Of a stretch of 64,000 nucleotides of DNA, positions 37,801-46,980 are shown piece after piece; positions within the stretch are counted from its first letter, which is position 1; each line of letters opens with the position of its first letter. The notes under the pieces were generated by a model. That model did not search any database and was not told the DNA's origin. It saw only the letters and a list, made by a program, of their open reading frames with translations. The position numbers were made by a program, and so were the translations under genes. The stretch is taken from contig JAWZYV010013274.1 in NCBI GenBank assembly GCA_038373885.1, positions 1,054,001-1,118,000 of the forward strand, in the 5' to 3' direction. This DNA is from Cheiracanthium punctorium (Eukaryota > Arthropoda > Arachnida > Araneae > Cheiracanthiidae).

Positions 37801-40800
37801 TATTTTATTTTTAAGAAATATCAACGTGCAACTTACCAGGTCTAAATTGTTTTACAAATATCATTACTTGTCTAGTTACATTAAGGATTATGATTGCAAC
37901 ACTAGAAAGCAAAAGGAAATTACTATGGCATGATAAAAAGTTTCATAAATCCTATGCAGTAAGATAACAAAACTGATTAACACTTATAATGAACATCAAC
38001 AAAGAACTAGTAACTAAGAAATCTCCAAAATCTTTTTAAAGTATTTAGCAGGTTTTTCTTTTTTTTTCATCTTATTTTGATTTTACTTTCCAGTTATCAA
38101 TAGCTTCTCATTTGATCCTAACTCAATATAACTTTTATCTGTAAAAGAGGAACCAGAAAAGAGGGCAGCAAAATGCATAATTTTTTTATCCTGCATAAAT
38201 TAATTACAGTAGGTATACTTATTTTACAAAGAATAATTTGGTTGCACAGAATTATTGAGATGTGTGAATTAAAATAGGTATCTACAAATATCAAATTAAT
38301 CTAAATACTTTTTACAATGTGCAAGTATTTCACAAAACTTTATTGAAGTATGCTTTATAAAATGATTCAATAAGTTACTTGTAGATTTACGGGACAGAGA
38401 AAAACCTGAAAGGAAAGAGTCAGAAATGTCCTCATTTAAATAGTCATCTCACCTTACCAAAATGGCAAATTTTTTAGTTCCTAACTCTTAAAATTGCAGA
38501 AGTCCAAAAAACTGAAACATTTCTACTAAAACATTAACTAAACTAAATTCAGTAACTTAGCAACCCTGTTTCTGCCTTGGACTGCAGAAATATATAACCG
38601 GGCCAGATGGTCAACCTCAGTGTGCCCTCAGTATTCAGTTCCTCAGATACGTGATCTATAAAACTTCTTAGAAAAAATAACTCATGTTCGAACATTGCGA
38701 AAGTTACATTTTGATTTTGATTTATAAAGAAGCACTTAAAATTTTTCAAGCCTGATATAATGACAGTAGTGCTTGTCTGATACACATCAATACTTAAAAT
38801 ATTACATTTATTTTAATTTTTTTATAAGTTTAGTATAAAATAATTTTAACAGTTTAATACATAACTAGATTTCAAATGCAAATAACGTAATATTTTTCAG
38901 GATAAGGCAGTGTCTAAAACTAGCAAAATAAAATTGCACTGTTCTTGTAAACTAGCTGCCTTCAGTGACCAGTTTTGGCCGTCAATGGCAGCTTCGCGGC
39001 CAAAATGTGCAACCTAGAGCACACTGGCCACTTCGCGACTGGCTTGTGCAACCTACAGCACATGAGCCTCTTTGCAATTGAAATTTGCAGCCTGCGGGTT
39101 GTCCACGGGCTGGTAATTATACATTTATGACAAAAACAAAATAAATGACATGAAATTAACCTAAATAAAAGCTATGATAAAAGCTATAACCTAAATAAAA
39201 GCTATAAATAATATTTGTTTTAACGTTGAAATCAAAATCCATCCGGTTAAACGAATTCAAAATTAAAACAAACACTTATGACAAAAACATGTCATCAAAT
39301 ACAATCTAAAACACTCAAACACTTCAAAACTAAACAAACGCTTATGGATTCGTGACAAAAGTAAAACAAATGTCCCAAAATAATTGAAATAAAAATTACG
39401 ATCCAACAACGTTGAAATCAAAATGCATCCATTTAAACAAATTCAAAATTAAACAAACGCTGTCACCAAAACAATCTAAAACACTCAAACACTTTTCAGA
39501 AATGATATGCCCTAAACATTTAAAACACTCGGGTGAGAGCAATGAAAAATAAAAACGTGACTTCCACAAACAACAACAACAAACATGTTTTTCTCATCTG
39601 AAAGAGTGTTTCCAATTTCTAAAAAAGAATTACTATAAATAGGTGTTTAAGTGTTGTGCAAACAAAATTTTAAACATTCTCAATAAATTTGCCCAAAATC
39701 TATCAAATTTTTCAGTTAAACAGAACTTAAATATTAAATAAAATTGTCCTTGCATTGCTTGTCACGCAAAAGGAATATTTTCGCCAGTATATGACGTCAT
39801 CTAATCAATCTGCGTGAGAGATTATGTTGTGTGATTTTTTTTCAAAGAATCAAGGAACGAATTGTCTTTGCTTCTCTGTTTACTTTTCAAGACGTGATAT
39901 CTTGCTAAATATTTAGAGTTTAAAGTAGCTGCAAGTTAAAAAAGGTTAATTTTTTAGAAATCTTTTGAACTGTATAAAAAGTTTTACTTTTAGTTAGAGG
40001 TAAAAATGTCGTTTTTATCAACATTTCAACAGGGCAGCAGATGTGCTGAGAGCGATGAGTCGATCCTGGAATTGTTACGAGCAGGACTTTTATTACTTTT
40101 AGCAGGCAATTAAAGGGTAATTTGTGTATATTGGATCATCCAAAACTCCATACAACCAATAGCACAGGCCCAGAAAATTTAAGTAAATGGCAGCCCATGT
40201 AGCCTTATATTTTGATAAGAACATACTTGCCATGGGCGCCGGCAGAATATTTCCCGGGGGGGGGGGGGGGCAAACACTACTTCAACGTATGGTTACCATG
40301 TTGGAAAGAGCAAAAAAGCAAGGGAAAACACTGCATACAAAAATCTAGGAGGGGCCATTGCCCCCCTAGCCCTATGCTGCCGGCGCCCATGATACTTACA
40401 AATACATTGTATCTTCTATATACATAAAAGTGATTAGCACATTGGCAAAGTATACAGTGGGCGTATCCAGACCTGACCCATCCACCTTTTGCAAATTTAT
40501 ATATTACTTTTGCAAGTGATTGGAATTCTGTTTCTGACAGCAATAAAAATGTCTGAATTTATTATTATTATTATTATTTTTAGTTGTACAATTAACAAGA
40601 TCTTTCAAGAAATTGTTAATTGTACAACTGCTTGAGTAAATCTTCCATAAAATCATATTTTCAGTCCTTTAAATAGCAGGAAAAGTACAATTAGAAATTT
40701 GGATTTTCTATAACCCTAGGGAAAGAAAGGGATTTAAGCACTCTTATTTTAGCTGCATCCTTGAATGAAATCAATCTCACTGTATTCAGCAAATATGTTT

Positions 40801-42844
40801 AAAATGCATATAAATAGCAAAACACATCTATAAAGAACATAAATAAATAAAACTAAAACCACAGAACAATTTACCTATCATGAATTTTCATTAAATCCCA
40901 TAACTTTGGTTTTCCATCCTATAACCAAAAGAAAGAAAGTTATTAGAGGTATTAAGTAGTTAAAAGTACTCTGAAATTACAGAATAACTCATAATAAACA
41001 TTTCATAGAAATAGGTGTTTCCAAAAGGTGATTTTGTGTGTGTGCGTGCCATCCACACTTTTGACCATTAAAACTGAAGTTCAGATGACAGATTTGACCA
41101 TCGTTTTCAAAAATAAAGAATACTATAGCAGAAACACACCTAACCAAACATTATTGCCAAAGGTAGAATGAAGTGTGAATGCGCGAAAAGATATAGATTG
41201 CAAATTTTTGCAGATTTTAAGGCGTTAGTTTTTAATTAAATTTTTGTCTCAAATCCTTTAAATGATACTCAATTTAACAAGCTACTGCTTATATGAGCAT
41301 TTAGTATGGCAAAATTTGCAATTTTAAGGGGTTAACAATAAACCATGTATACATCGTCATTGAACAAATCCCACCAATTAGAACTTTCACACTTTTGAAG
41401 GAAAATTCAGTCTTGACCACAGGTTTTGACAGTGACCTGGCAACCCCTGATTCCTCCAAAGCTCTCCCACCCCAGAATTCCACATTCTTATCTTTTGTTG
41501 TACGGTTCTGCTAATCAGGCGCGTAGCCAGGAAATTTTTTCGGGGGGGGGGGGATAATGAACCTATATGTGTATAAATAGACGCAATTTCCTCACTAATC
41601 CAAAACTTTCGGGGGGATATATCCCGATATCCCCCCCCCCCCCCCGGCTACGCCCCTGCCGCTAATAGTGCATTTTTTAGACCACTACCCAACTGCATCA
41701 GAGGAATTGCCAAGGGTAGGGGAGAAAGAAGGTGGAAGGCAGAGGAAACCCCTATATCGTAAGGGAGCTGTTCTGTGCTAAGTAATAGACTAACAACCAG
41801 CTGGGGGCTGGACTCAAAACCCATTAAACTATTTTTAAATACTAGGGATGCACCGAATAACCTATTTTGCCAAATAACAAATACAATTTTAGAAATTTTA
41901 TCAACCTTCAATTATTTTAGGAAGATTTGAAGTGTTTAAGTTGATCAATGTTTTTGGCCAACTATATGAAAAATTCCAGAGCTGGGGATCAAACCCAGGA
42001 CTACCGCTTATGTGCGCATGCTCTACCACTGAGCTACTCTGGAATGATTCCCAGATGACATTTCTCGCAATAGAACCATTGGCACTTATCATGCTCTTCT
42101 GCAAACCACAGTTTGAACAGATGAAAGCTTTTAAATATGTTTTATTAATTATGATTGTTTACTATTATTTTGTTGTAATATAAAAAAAATTAATTAAAAT
42201 TAATAATTAGTTATATACTTGGCAAACACTGGTGCATGTTATCAAAATTCCGGATTTTTTTTATATAAATCAGAGTAATTTGTGTGACCTTGAGGGAACA
42301 TTCATTTTTTCTAAAAGAGATGTAACTTCAAATATTTTAATAGCAAGAGTAGGAAAAACTTTTTAAATGGCAAGACATGGGCCTTCTTAAAAAAAAAAAT
42401 TACATTTAATTTTGGGACACCCTACCGTTCATGTTAAGCAGATAACACACGTTCAATAAAATTAAGCCTTTATTTTTCTTTTCTGCAAGTAATAATACAC
42501 ACGAAACTGTTACAAAAAGTTTTATATTAGAACTCATAATTCGACCCCGAATTAAAATAGCTTCAAATAATGATTCTGCATTTATTAGTCAGTAGCAGTC
42601 ACCGAATGAGAGGTTTTTAGGTCTGCACTAGCAAACGATTGGTAATAGGAGAACGATAATTCAACATTAATATCGACCTTAAATCCATACAATAAACCGA
42701 AATTCATACATTGAAATAAAAGTGAACTTTTTAACGAAATTGAAAAAAATAAAACCATTTTACTTGTTCATATAACATGCGGGATGGTTTAATGTACATT
42801 GATTCACCACAGTCGGTTATCTTAACATTACTAATTTTATCCAT
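25560..42844 (-). CDS. NUDT14: Uridine diphosphate glucose pyrophosphatase NUDT14, five exons
   Basis: Minus-strand gene; exons 42764-42844, 40875-40918, 37837-37901, 34777-34984 and 25560-25806 (645 nt, 214 residues plus TAA). All introns are GT..AG and the phases chain exactly (0, 2, 1, 2). The family hydrolyses UDP-glucose and other nucleoside diphosphate sugars to UMP and sugar phosphate, using Mg2+, in the cytosol. The protein follows the NUDT14 order: MDKISNVKITDC N-terminus, a WDLMKIHDSV segment (about 34-43), VKQFRPAVYFAEV (58-70), ELCAGI entering the Nudix box (G97-Y119, catalytic Glu112, Glu115, Glu116 in EVLEECGY), then SGVGVTGSQQTLYYVEVTDA and GEYIEV. Position 7 of the box is Gln and position 15 is Asp, so it departs from the classic GX5EX7REUXEEXGU, as NUDT14 proteins commonly do. 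Length is close to the human protein (about 222). No disabling change is seen; I take it as functional. Introns 1-4 are about 1.8, 3.0, 2.9 and 9.0 kb; three of them carry recognisable transposons. Confidence 0.93.
25807..28242. other. NUDT14 intron 4, 3' part
   Basis: AT-rich intron sequence with T runs. The segment from about 27400 to 28242 is less AT-rich at first (27430-27790) and leads into the gag start, so it probably contains the retroelement's 5' leader. I could not define a 5' LTR border. GGTGCCAGACCACGT at about 27660 resembles a primer-binding site, but this is weak. Confidence 0.35.
28434..28910. mobile_element. piggyBac-like element inside gag
   Basis: A 477-bp insertion between two TTAA copies (28430-28433 and 28911-28914). 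The left end is CCCTTTGAGGCGCAAC and the right, read inward, CCCTTTAACGCGCAGTG. With one TTAA and the insert left out, gag codons on the two sides lie in the same frame, which confirms the borders. The left half is a large palindrome, listed separately. The right half has a plus-strand open stretch of about 65 codons with no motif I know. No transposase. Confidence 0.85.
28455..28678. repeat. 224-bp palindrome inside the piggyBac-like element
   Basis: Two 98-bp arms (28455-28552 and 28581-28678), near-perfect reverse complements with only about three visible mismatches, separated by a 28-bp loop. The left arm starts CCCAATGCTGAAAAAAGGGC. The arms differ far less than the other old repeats here, so the inverted duplication is recent or maintained. 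It could form a long hairpin in RNA or a cruciform in DNA. It is a foldback-type insertion or an inverted duplication; no TSD is readable. Confidence 0.85.
29817..31300 (+). pseudogene. Ty3/gypsy-type pol: protease and start of reverse transcriptase
   Basis: The frame from 29817 carries an aspartic protease: LVDSGSSVSIVD at about residues 92-103 (catalytic Asp94 in DSG) and the C-terminal GTLGYDFLQNFHVKLD block. A TAG at 31056-31058 interrupts it. The same frame continues with the N-terminal part of reverse transcriptase (…TEANIIKKTVASWVCPMLLVKK), the strand before the first catalytic motif, then loses similarity at about 31290. The catalytic YxDD motif, RNase H, integrase, envelope and 3' LTR are all absent. 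It is a 3'-truncated copy. Ty3/gypsy rather than BEL or copia is inferred from the order of domains and the reverse-transcriptase start. Confidence 0.82.
31308..31638. repeat. 29-bp direct repeat at the retroelement break
   Basis: The stretch AATGCTTACAGACCTGG plus the following 12 bases (31308-31336) recurs at 31610-31638 with one mismatch. The interval is AT-rich and has no termini I recognise. It is too long for an ordinary target-site duplication; it may mark a local duplication or recombination at the point where the retroelement was cut off. Confidence 0.6.
31639..33397. other. NUDT14 intron 4, middle part
   Basis: AT-rich, with a G run near 32718. Short plus-strand open frames around 32882-33269 show no conserved motif. 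Nothing is supported. Confidence 0.45.
33400..33576. mobile_element. Tigger/pogo-like MITE
   Basis: A 177-bp insertion with TA on both sides (33398-33399 and 33577-33578). The left end is CAGTAAAACTTTGCTATAAC and the right, read inward, CAGTAAAATCTCGATATAAC. CAGTAAAAC..CGATATAACG ends with a TA duplication are typical of pogo/Tigger elements. The internal sequence repeats the 'TATAACGATA' motif. Non-coding. Confidence 0.8.
33778..33966. mobile_element. piggyBac-like MITE, same type as 52331
   Basis: A 189-bp element. The left border is TTAA (33774-33777) followed by TCCATTAATGCCCAG; the right end, read inward, is CCCATTACCACCCAT and is followed by TTAT, a one-base decay of TTAA. The termini match the CCCATTTGTGCCCAG end of the element at 52331. 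Confidence 0.6.
34777..34984 (-). CDS. NUDT14: NUDT14 coding exon 4 with the Nudix box (residues 64-133)
   Basis: A 208-nt exon with acceptor TTTTTGTAG and donor GTAATC. It carries AVYFAEV, a short charged loop, MTTELCAGI and the Nudix helix EVLEECGY, ending in the middle of Arg133. The catalytic glutamates are intact. Confidence 0.93.
34985..37836. other. NUDT14 intron 3
   Basis: From 35234, CAGTGAAACTCCGATTTAAC preceded by TA looks like one terminus of a Tigger-type element, but no partner was found. The segment 35820-36360 is GC-richer with short open frames and no recognised domain. A G run lies at 36518 and a 28-base T run near 37520. Otherwise AT-rich. Confidence 0.45.
37837..37901 (-). 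CDS. NUDT14: NUDT14 coding exon 3 (residues 42-64)
   Basis: A 65-nt exon with acceptor GCTTTCTAG and donor GTAAGTTG. It encodes VAIIILNVTRQ followed by VMIFVKQFRP, then the first base of Ala64. VKQFRP is strongly conserved in NUDT14 and related ADP-ribose pyrophosphatases. Confidence 0.9.
37902..40230. other. NUDT14 intron 2, 3' part
   Basis: AT-rich. The segment 38940-39120 (TTTTGGCCGTCAATGGC… with GTGCAACCTA repeated) is GC-richer and could be a transposon relic, but no paired termini were found. Further on, AAACACTCAAACACTT and similar phrases recur at about 39310 and 39480. Confidence 0.4.
40231..40391. mobile_element. hAT-like MITE in NUDT14 intron 2
   Basis: A 161-bp insertion. The left end is CATGGGCGCCGGCAGAATAT and the right, read inward, CATGGGCGCCGGCAGCATAG, a terminal inverted repeat of about 20 bp. 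TSD ATACTTGC / ATACTTAC (one mismatch; 40223-40230 and 40392-40399). A G run near the left faces C-rich sequence on the right. Different family from the GCGTAGCC MITEs, similar architecture. Confidence 0.82.
40875..40918 (-). CDS. NUDT14: NUDT14 coding exon 2 (residues 28-42)
   Basis: A 44-nt micro-exon with acceptor TTGGTTATAG and donor GTAAATTG. It encodes DGKPKLWDLMKIHD plus two bases of Ser42. It is too short to find by open-frame length; it was found by phase and by the WD.MK.HDS family motif. Confidence 0.9.
41516..41658. mobile_element. hAT-like MITE, CAGGSGCGTAGCC family, in NUDT14 intron 1
   Basis: A 143-bp copy with TSD CTGCTAAT / CCGCTAAT (one mismatch; 41508-41515 and 41659-41666). 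The left end is CAGGCGCGTAGCCAGG and the right, read inward, CAGGGGCGTAGCC. It has the same internal TATGTGTATAAATAGACG stretch and G/C hairpin arms as the 16350 copy. Confidence 0.87.
41975..42043 (-). tRNA. tRNA-like sequence, probably a pseudogene or SINE head
   Basis: 69 nt on the minus strand. The acceptor stem TCCAGAG pairs perfectly with CTCTGGA. The D-arm is TAGCTCAGTGGTAGAGC (A-box) and the T-arm CTGGGTTTGATCCCCAG with an intact B-box. The anticodon arm is irregular: only CGC/GCG pairs cleanly, the loop is ACATAA-like and the expected T33 is not in place. There is no CCA. So the outer three helices look selected or recently derived while the decoding arm is not. It lies in NUDT14 intron 1. 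Confidence 0.5.
42764..42844 (-). CDS. NUDT14: NUDT14 coding exon 1 (residues 1-27)
   Basis: ATG at 42842-42844; the exon ends ..TATGAACAA followed by the donor GTAAAATGG. It encodes MDKISNVKITDCG…MYIKPSRMLYEQ, which fits the family's N-terminal strand ('YLRP..L.Y.Q' pattern). The frame continues directly into exon 2 (phase 0). The start is chosen because the next residues align with the family N-terminus. Confidence 0.85.
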
Positions 42845-43188
42845 CTTTTTCCTTTTAATGTATAAATTTCCGTATAAGTTAAATTCAAAACTTTTTTTTC
42901 GGTAGATGATGAAAACAGTAATCGAATATATTCGATTTACAAGATTAAACTTCGTACATATCGATTAATCGACAGGGTAAACCAGTGATGGAAAGTTTAA
43001 ATCATGGAGTTAGAATCTTGAAGAACTAAACACACCGTGCTGAAGAAAATGTAATCTTCTACTTTCGTTTTCAGCACAACTTTTTTTAGTTATTGCATTT
43101 ATCGAGATAATTCAAACATAAAATGTTTTGACCCTCTATCAGAAGTTCCCAAGCCAAATATATTTTTTAGAGGTTTTCATATATGCAA
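42845..43188. promoter_or_regulatory. Upstream flank of NUDT14, presumed 5' UTR and promoter
   Basis: The 344 bp between the NUDT14 start codon and the first transposon border. AT-rich, with CGAT-containing palindromic pieces (TCGAATATATTCGA at about 42922, TCGATTAATCGA at about 42959). No TATA box or initiator stands out. The promoter role is inferred only from position. Confidence 0.3.
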
Positions 43189-43776
43189 CCATGATTCAGT
43201 GGCGGATCCAAGGTGAGGAGGGCTCTGGGGGTTCGACCCCCGCCCCCGCCCAGAGCTAGATATACTATGGATTAGGGAAGTTTAAAAAAAATTGCTGTAA
43301 AATTTCCCATGAACTGAAATTTAAAAATGTAGCAGTGTATATACAGTTGACTATGTTTAACGACGATCTCTTTTCAAAGACTATATTTCAATGTCCCGGC
43401 CCTTCCAACGTAAAAAAAATTATATTCAAAGACGACATCTTTCCTGTTTAACGACGATTTTTTTTTCTTTTTTAGATCTTACTCTGCATGAACAGGAGAA
43501 AAACTTTTAAGAGTGGGGGAAAAAGTGTTGGGAAATGTCAAAAGTGCAATTCGGAAGACAATTTCAACTACCTGTTCTCAAAGGTATCTCTACAACTATT
43601 CTCAAAGGTATTTTAGAAGCAAAGAGAAAATTCTTGAAGCAGCACAAAAATTTAGTTCGGGATCCAAATCCAAACGGCCGAAAAGTCAATGTGGCTGATT
43701 AGAAGAGTTTGCTAAGGCACTACTGCATGCAAATGGTTTAATGAAGCAAGAGCATCCAACATTCTAATTTCTGGGC

Positions 43777-43975
43777 TTCCCCCATGGCCGAGTGGATAAG
43801 ACACTTAACGTGATAGACGGCTGAAGTGTGAAGGTCTCGCGTTTGGGCCTACCGCGCAGCTGTCGATCCAACGGTCTGGAGTTTTAGACAGTTTTCTCTA
43901 GATTTAACGTGAATATGTGTTAGAACCTCTGAAAAACTCCTCCGACCAATGCAACCGCCCCAGAATGCAGATGCC
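43777..43975 (+). repeat. tRNA-derived SINE, most complete Ser/Leu-like copy
   Basis: The head CCCCCATGGCCGAGTGGATA (A-box) is followed by a decayed B-box (GTTTGGGCCTACC), then the core CGATCCAACGGTCTGGAG and a 3' part ending in a C-rich segment. It is the reference for the partial copies at 4104, 20704 and 54505. Confidence 0.65.
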
Positions 43976-44030
43976 TTTAGTGCAGGCTTGCCACATAACA
44001 TCACGCAATGCATAACTTCAATTTCTGGAG

Positions 44031-44225
44031 GCCCGGCGAGTGGCTGAGCGCATAGTGCTCTCAACTGGGAGAAGAAAAGTGCCTGGTTCAAACTCAGGTC
44101 GCGTCCGTCGACCTAGCCGTTCAGAGTCTTACGCGGTTTTCACCAAAACTTCGCATAAATACGAATTAGGACCCCTTAGAAAGACCCCCCACGTAGGATA
44201 CCCTGTGCTCGGCCTAAATCCCTCG
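44031..44225 (+). repeat. tRNA-derived SINE, second head type
   Basis: The head GCCCGGCGAGTGGCTGAGCG with B-box GGTTCAAACTC is followed by the same core as 6055 (TTCAGAGTCTTACGCGG…GGACCCCTTAGAAAGACCCC). It lies directly downstream of the 43777 copy, in the same orientation. Confidence 0.65.
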
Positions 44226-44674
44226 TGTAGATAATTGTTCGTATTACCAAAATAAAGTAAAATCACGCAATTTCTACAGTGATATTCAAAGAAAATGCTA
44301 TTCTTCTGGCAGAAGAATTTGGAATGCAAAATTCTCAGGCTTCGGCTTGTTAACTAGAAAAAAATTCATTAATTCATAAAATTTAAACTGACACTTTTTA
44401 TATTTGAGAAAATCTGGAAGAAAAAATCACGGGAAGGCGAAAAATGAAACAATTCACTCTTTTTGATTTTCTTGAAACCTAATTCTACTGTATTGCTTGT
44501 TTTTGCTACCTTTTTTAAGGTAACTTAAAATAATTTTTTGTGGATAAAAGAATATAATGATAATAAAAGTAACATCGTTAAACACGCCAATTCATCAAGA
44601 AATATATTCACAGTACTAAGAATTTAAAGTATGAAGGGTTGGAATTGGTGTTGTAGGATTACGGCCAATTATCT

Positions 44675-44820
44675 GCACGTGGGATCTAGGCCGATGATTG
44701 GGGTGCACTCCGTTCTCTAAGAGGTCCTAACCCGTGTTTACTCGGAGGAAAGCACGCAAAATTCCGAACGGTTAAGTCGACAGACGTTACATGGTTTTGA
44801 ACCAACAACTTTCGCAAGTG
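44675..44820 (-). repeat. tRNA-derived SINE, reverse copy, 5'-truncated
   Basis: Read on the minus strand it has TTGGTTCAAAACC (B-box), GTCGACTTAACCGTTCGG, and a GTTAGGACCTCTTAGAGAAC core end, matching the 44031 type. The A-box side is not recognisable. Confidence 0.5.
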
Positions 44821-45721
44821 TAAAGGAAAATGTTATTCTTTTACAAATTCTGTTTAAGAAAGATCTCTATTTAAGGACAATTTTTCACGGTTCCTTGAAA
44901 GTCGTTAAACAGAGAGCCAACTGTTCAATAATGCATTGAGCAATTATACTCTGTACACACTAAAATGTTAATGGGGAGGCCCCAGGGGTTAGGGCGACAC
45001 TCATCTGACGAATCTTACGACTTCGCAATGAGCAGCCAGGATCTAGCAACAAAAGATTAATGTGTTAAACTGAAAACCCCGTACCCCCACACAATGGAGA
45101 GAGCAACGGAGCATTTTTTCCCGTATCAGTACCGTCGTCCATTGAACACACATAGAAAACTTGGCTTATCAGCATCGGCATTAACTTGATCGGTATAAGG
45201 GGCACAACCGCTGTGTCCCCTCTTTCCCGGACCCGAGTTTTCTTTCAACGGTCCTTGCAGCAGACAATATACTTATTTAGTTGTGGTATAACATGTCTAT
45301 ACTCTTTTTCAATGTAACCTGACAATGAGTGGAAAGCTGCAAGTGCCGCATTGCACCGTCTGTCAAGTATTCGTGTGCGCTTTCTGATCTTCCTCCCTTA
45401 TAGTCATATACACATTTTGTTTTAAATAAAGGTGAAATATTAAATAACTGAAGACACTAATTTTAGTTTGATTATATAAACATGTTTTTTTTTCATTTAA
45501 CGACAAATTAAATGTAAAAAAGTAGTACATATACGGACGAATTATATTATGAGGACGGAAGGACACAAGCCATAGCCTTCCACGTACTGTCAGGTTAGAT
45601 TGAACTAGAGTATAGTTATACATTGGGAGAAAAAGTATAACGAAATTAATGTATCATTCCAATGAAAAACGGAGCCCTCCCCCCCCCCGATGGTTTTTCT
45701 AGATCCGCCCCTGCCATGATT

Positions 45722-46980
45722 TTAAAGCTCTTCTAAACATCCAGATCCGTAGTGCTGGGGGCGCTATGGACGGCTCAGCCCCCACTTGTGCAATTAACAG
45801 ACACTAGGAATACTTTTAAAAAATAAGTTTTTACAGTATCTATCCCTATGTATAATTATGGACATTTTCTACTATCGGAAATGGAGTTTCACTAGTCTGC
45901 ACATTGCAAACTCTTGAAACATCGTAATTTTAAGAATTTGCAATGTTTGTCAATTTTTAGCCCTTTTTTTACAGTGTCCATGCACACAGTAAAAACAACA
46001 AAAAGAGTGTGAGTGAGTTATTTAGTGTCCAGTTTGAATACGTCTGTGAGCTTTTGCCAATTAATTCCCTCACAAATCTGACATCTGAAATCATATATCC
46101 GAATATGAAATTTGGAGGTATCCAGTCAATATATCCCTGCAATTAACGGTCACCGCTTTCCCGCGATCAGGAAAACTGCAATCAGCAAAGGAGGAAGTGA
46201 GAAATTTTTTGGACTTCACAAAGGACACAAATTCTGTCGACAGGGCCACTTCTAGTTGTGCCTATGTGAGAATTTTCTCTTTGGCGCCCCCTCTCCATCT
46301 TAGCCTTCTCCTCTCTCAGAACTTTTACTGTCATTGTATCATGTTTTGGTGGGTAAACACTAGCGCAACTACGTCGAACAAGACAACTATTGCCTTACAA
46401 CGATAGCACCAATCTCTTTGTTGAGATACTTCTCTGTGCCTGGGAACCACAGGGATAGATGGCAGGCGGTGCAGTTTTTTCTGAGAGATCAAATGAATTC
46501 CAATTTGCAAATAAGTCGCTCTCAGGTTTCGCACTCTGACGCGCTAGTGTATATTGCCATTTGAGCTACGGCAGCGCAAGGAAACATTGCGCTGTCTTTT
46601 GCTTGCCCTTCTGCGCTAGTATATACCCAGCCTTGGGAAACTTAAATATGCCCTAAACAAGATTTTGATGGAAAGTATTTTATAATAAATGCCCGATGCA
46701 TGCAACAGTTATTTCTCTAGCTTCAATTTAAATTTCCCCCTTTTTCTTTTTTAAGGATTGGAAGATTTTCGACGTTGCAGCATGCAGCACCTTTTTCTCA
46801 GTTCGGGAGCTCTCTATTACCCTTATGCAATTGTGAAATGCCCATCTGTAAGGACACTTTCTGAATTGGTCTTTTCCAGTGTAGAAGGGGGGGGGGAAGG
46901 GCTCAAAGTAAAATTTACTACCTGATTGTTCGACACTCTTAGTACACAAGACTGTTTTGCGCCTCCTAAAATGTGTGAAA
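45722..46980. other. Stretch without a recognisable gene
   Basis: Mixed composition. Segments at 46230-46310 (CAGGGCCACTTCTAGTTGTG…GGCGCCCCCTCTCC) and 46530-46640 (minus strand GTAGCTCAAATGGCAATATA, tRNA-like A-box) look like transposon and SINE debris without readable borders. A G run lies at 46887. No coding. Confidence 0.4.

Larger units (their letters stand above)
43344..44923. mobile_element. Tigger/pogo-like relic nested in the 43197 hAT element
   Basis: The left end after TA is CAGTTGACTATGTTTAACGA; the right, read inward, is CAGTTGGCTCTCTGTTTAAC. The right flank is TT rather than TA. The next 50-60 bp inside each end also correspond loosely (internal TTTAACGACG and CAAAGACGAC repeats). 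Inside, around 43500-43770, plus-strand open pieces such as EKILEAAQKF and EEFAKALLHANG could be traces of a transposase, but they are too short to assign. Three SINE copies are inserted to the right of them. Confidence 0.6.
43197..45713. mobile_element. hAT-like element, 2.5 kb, host of nested insertions
   Basis: Perfect 8-bp TSD CCATGATT (43189-43196 and 45714-45721). The left end is CAGTGGCGGATCCAAGG and the right, read inward, CAGGGGCGGATCTAG. Near both ends there is a G-rich/C-rich stretch. Most of the length is accounted for by a nested Tigger-like element (43344-44923). No hAT transposase is visible, so the original may have been a MITE of under 1 kb. Confidence 0.78.
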
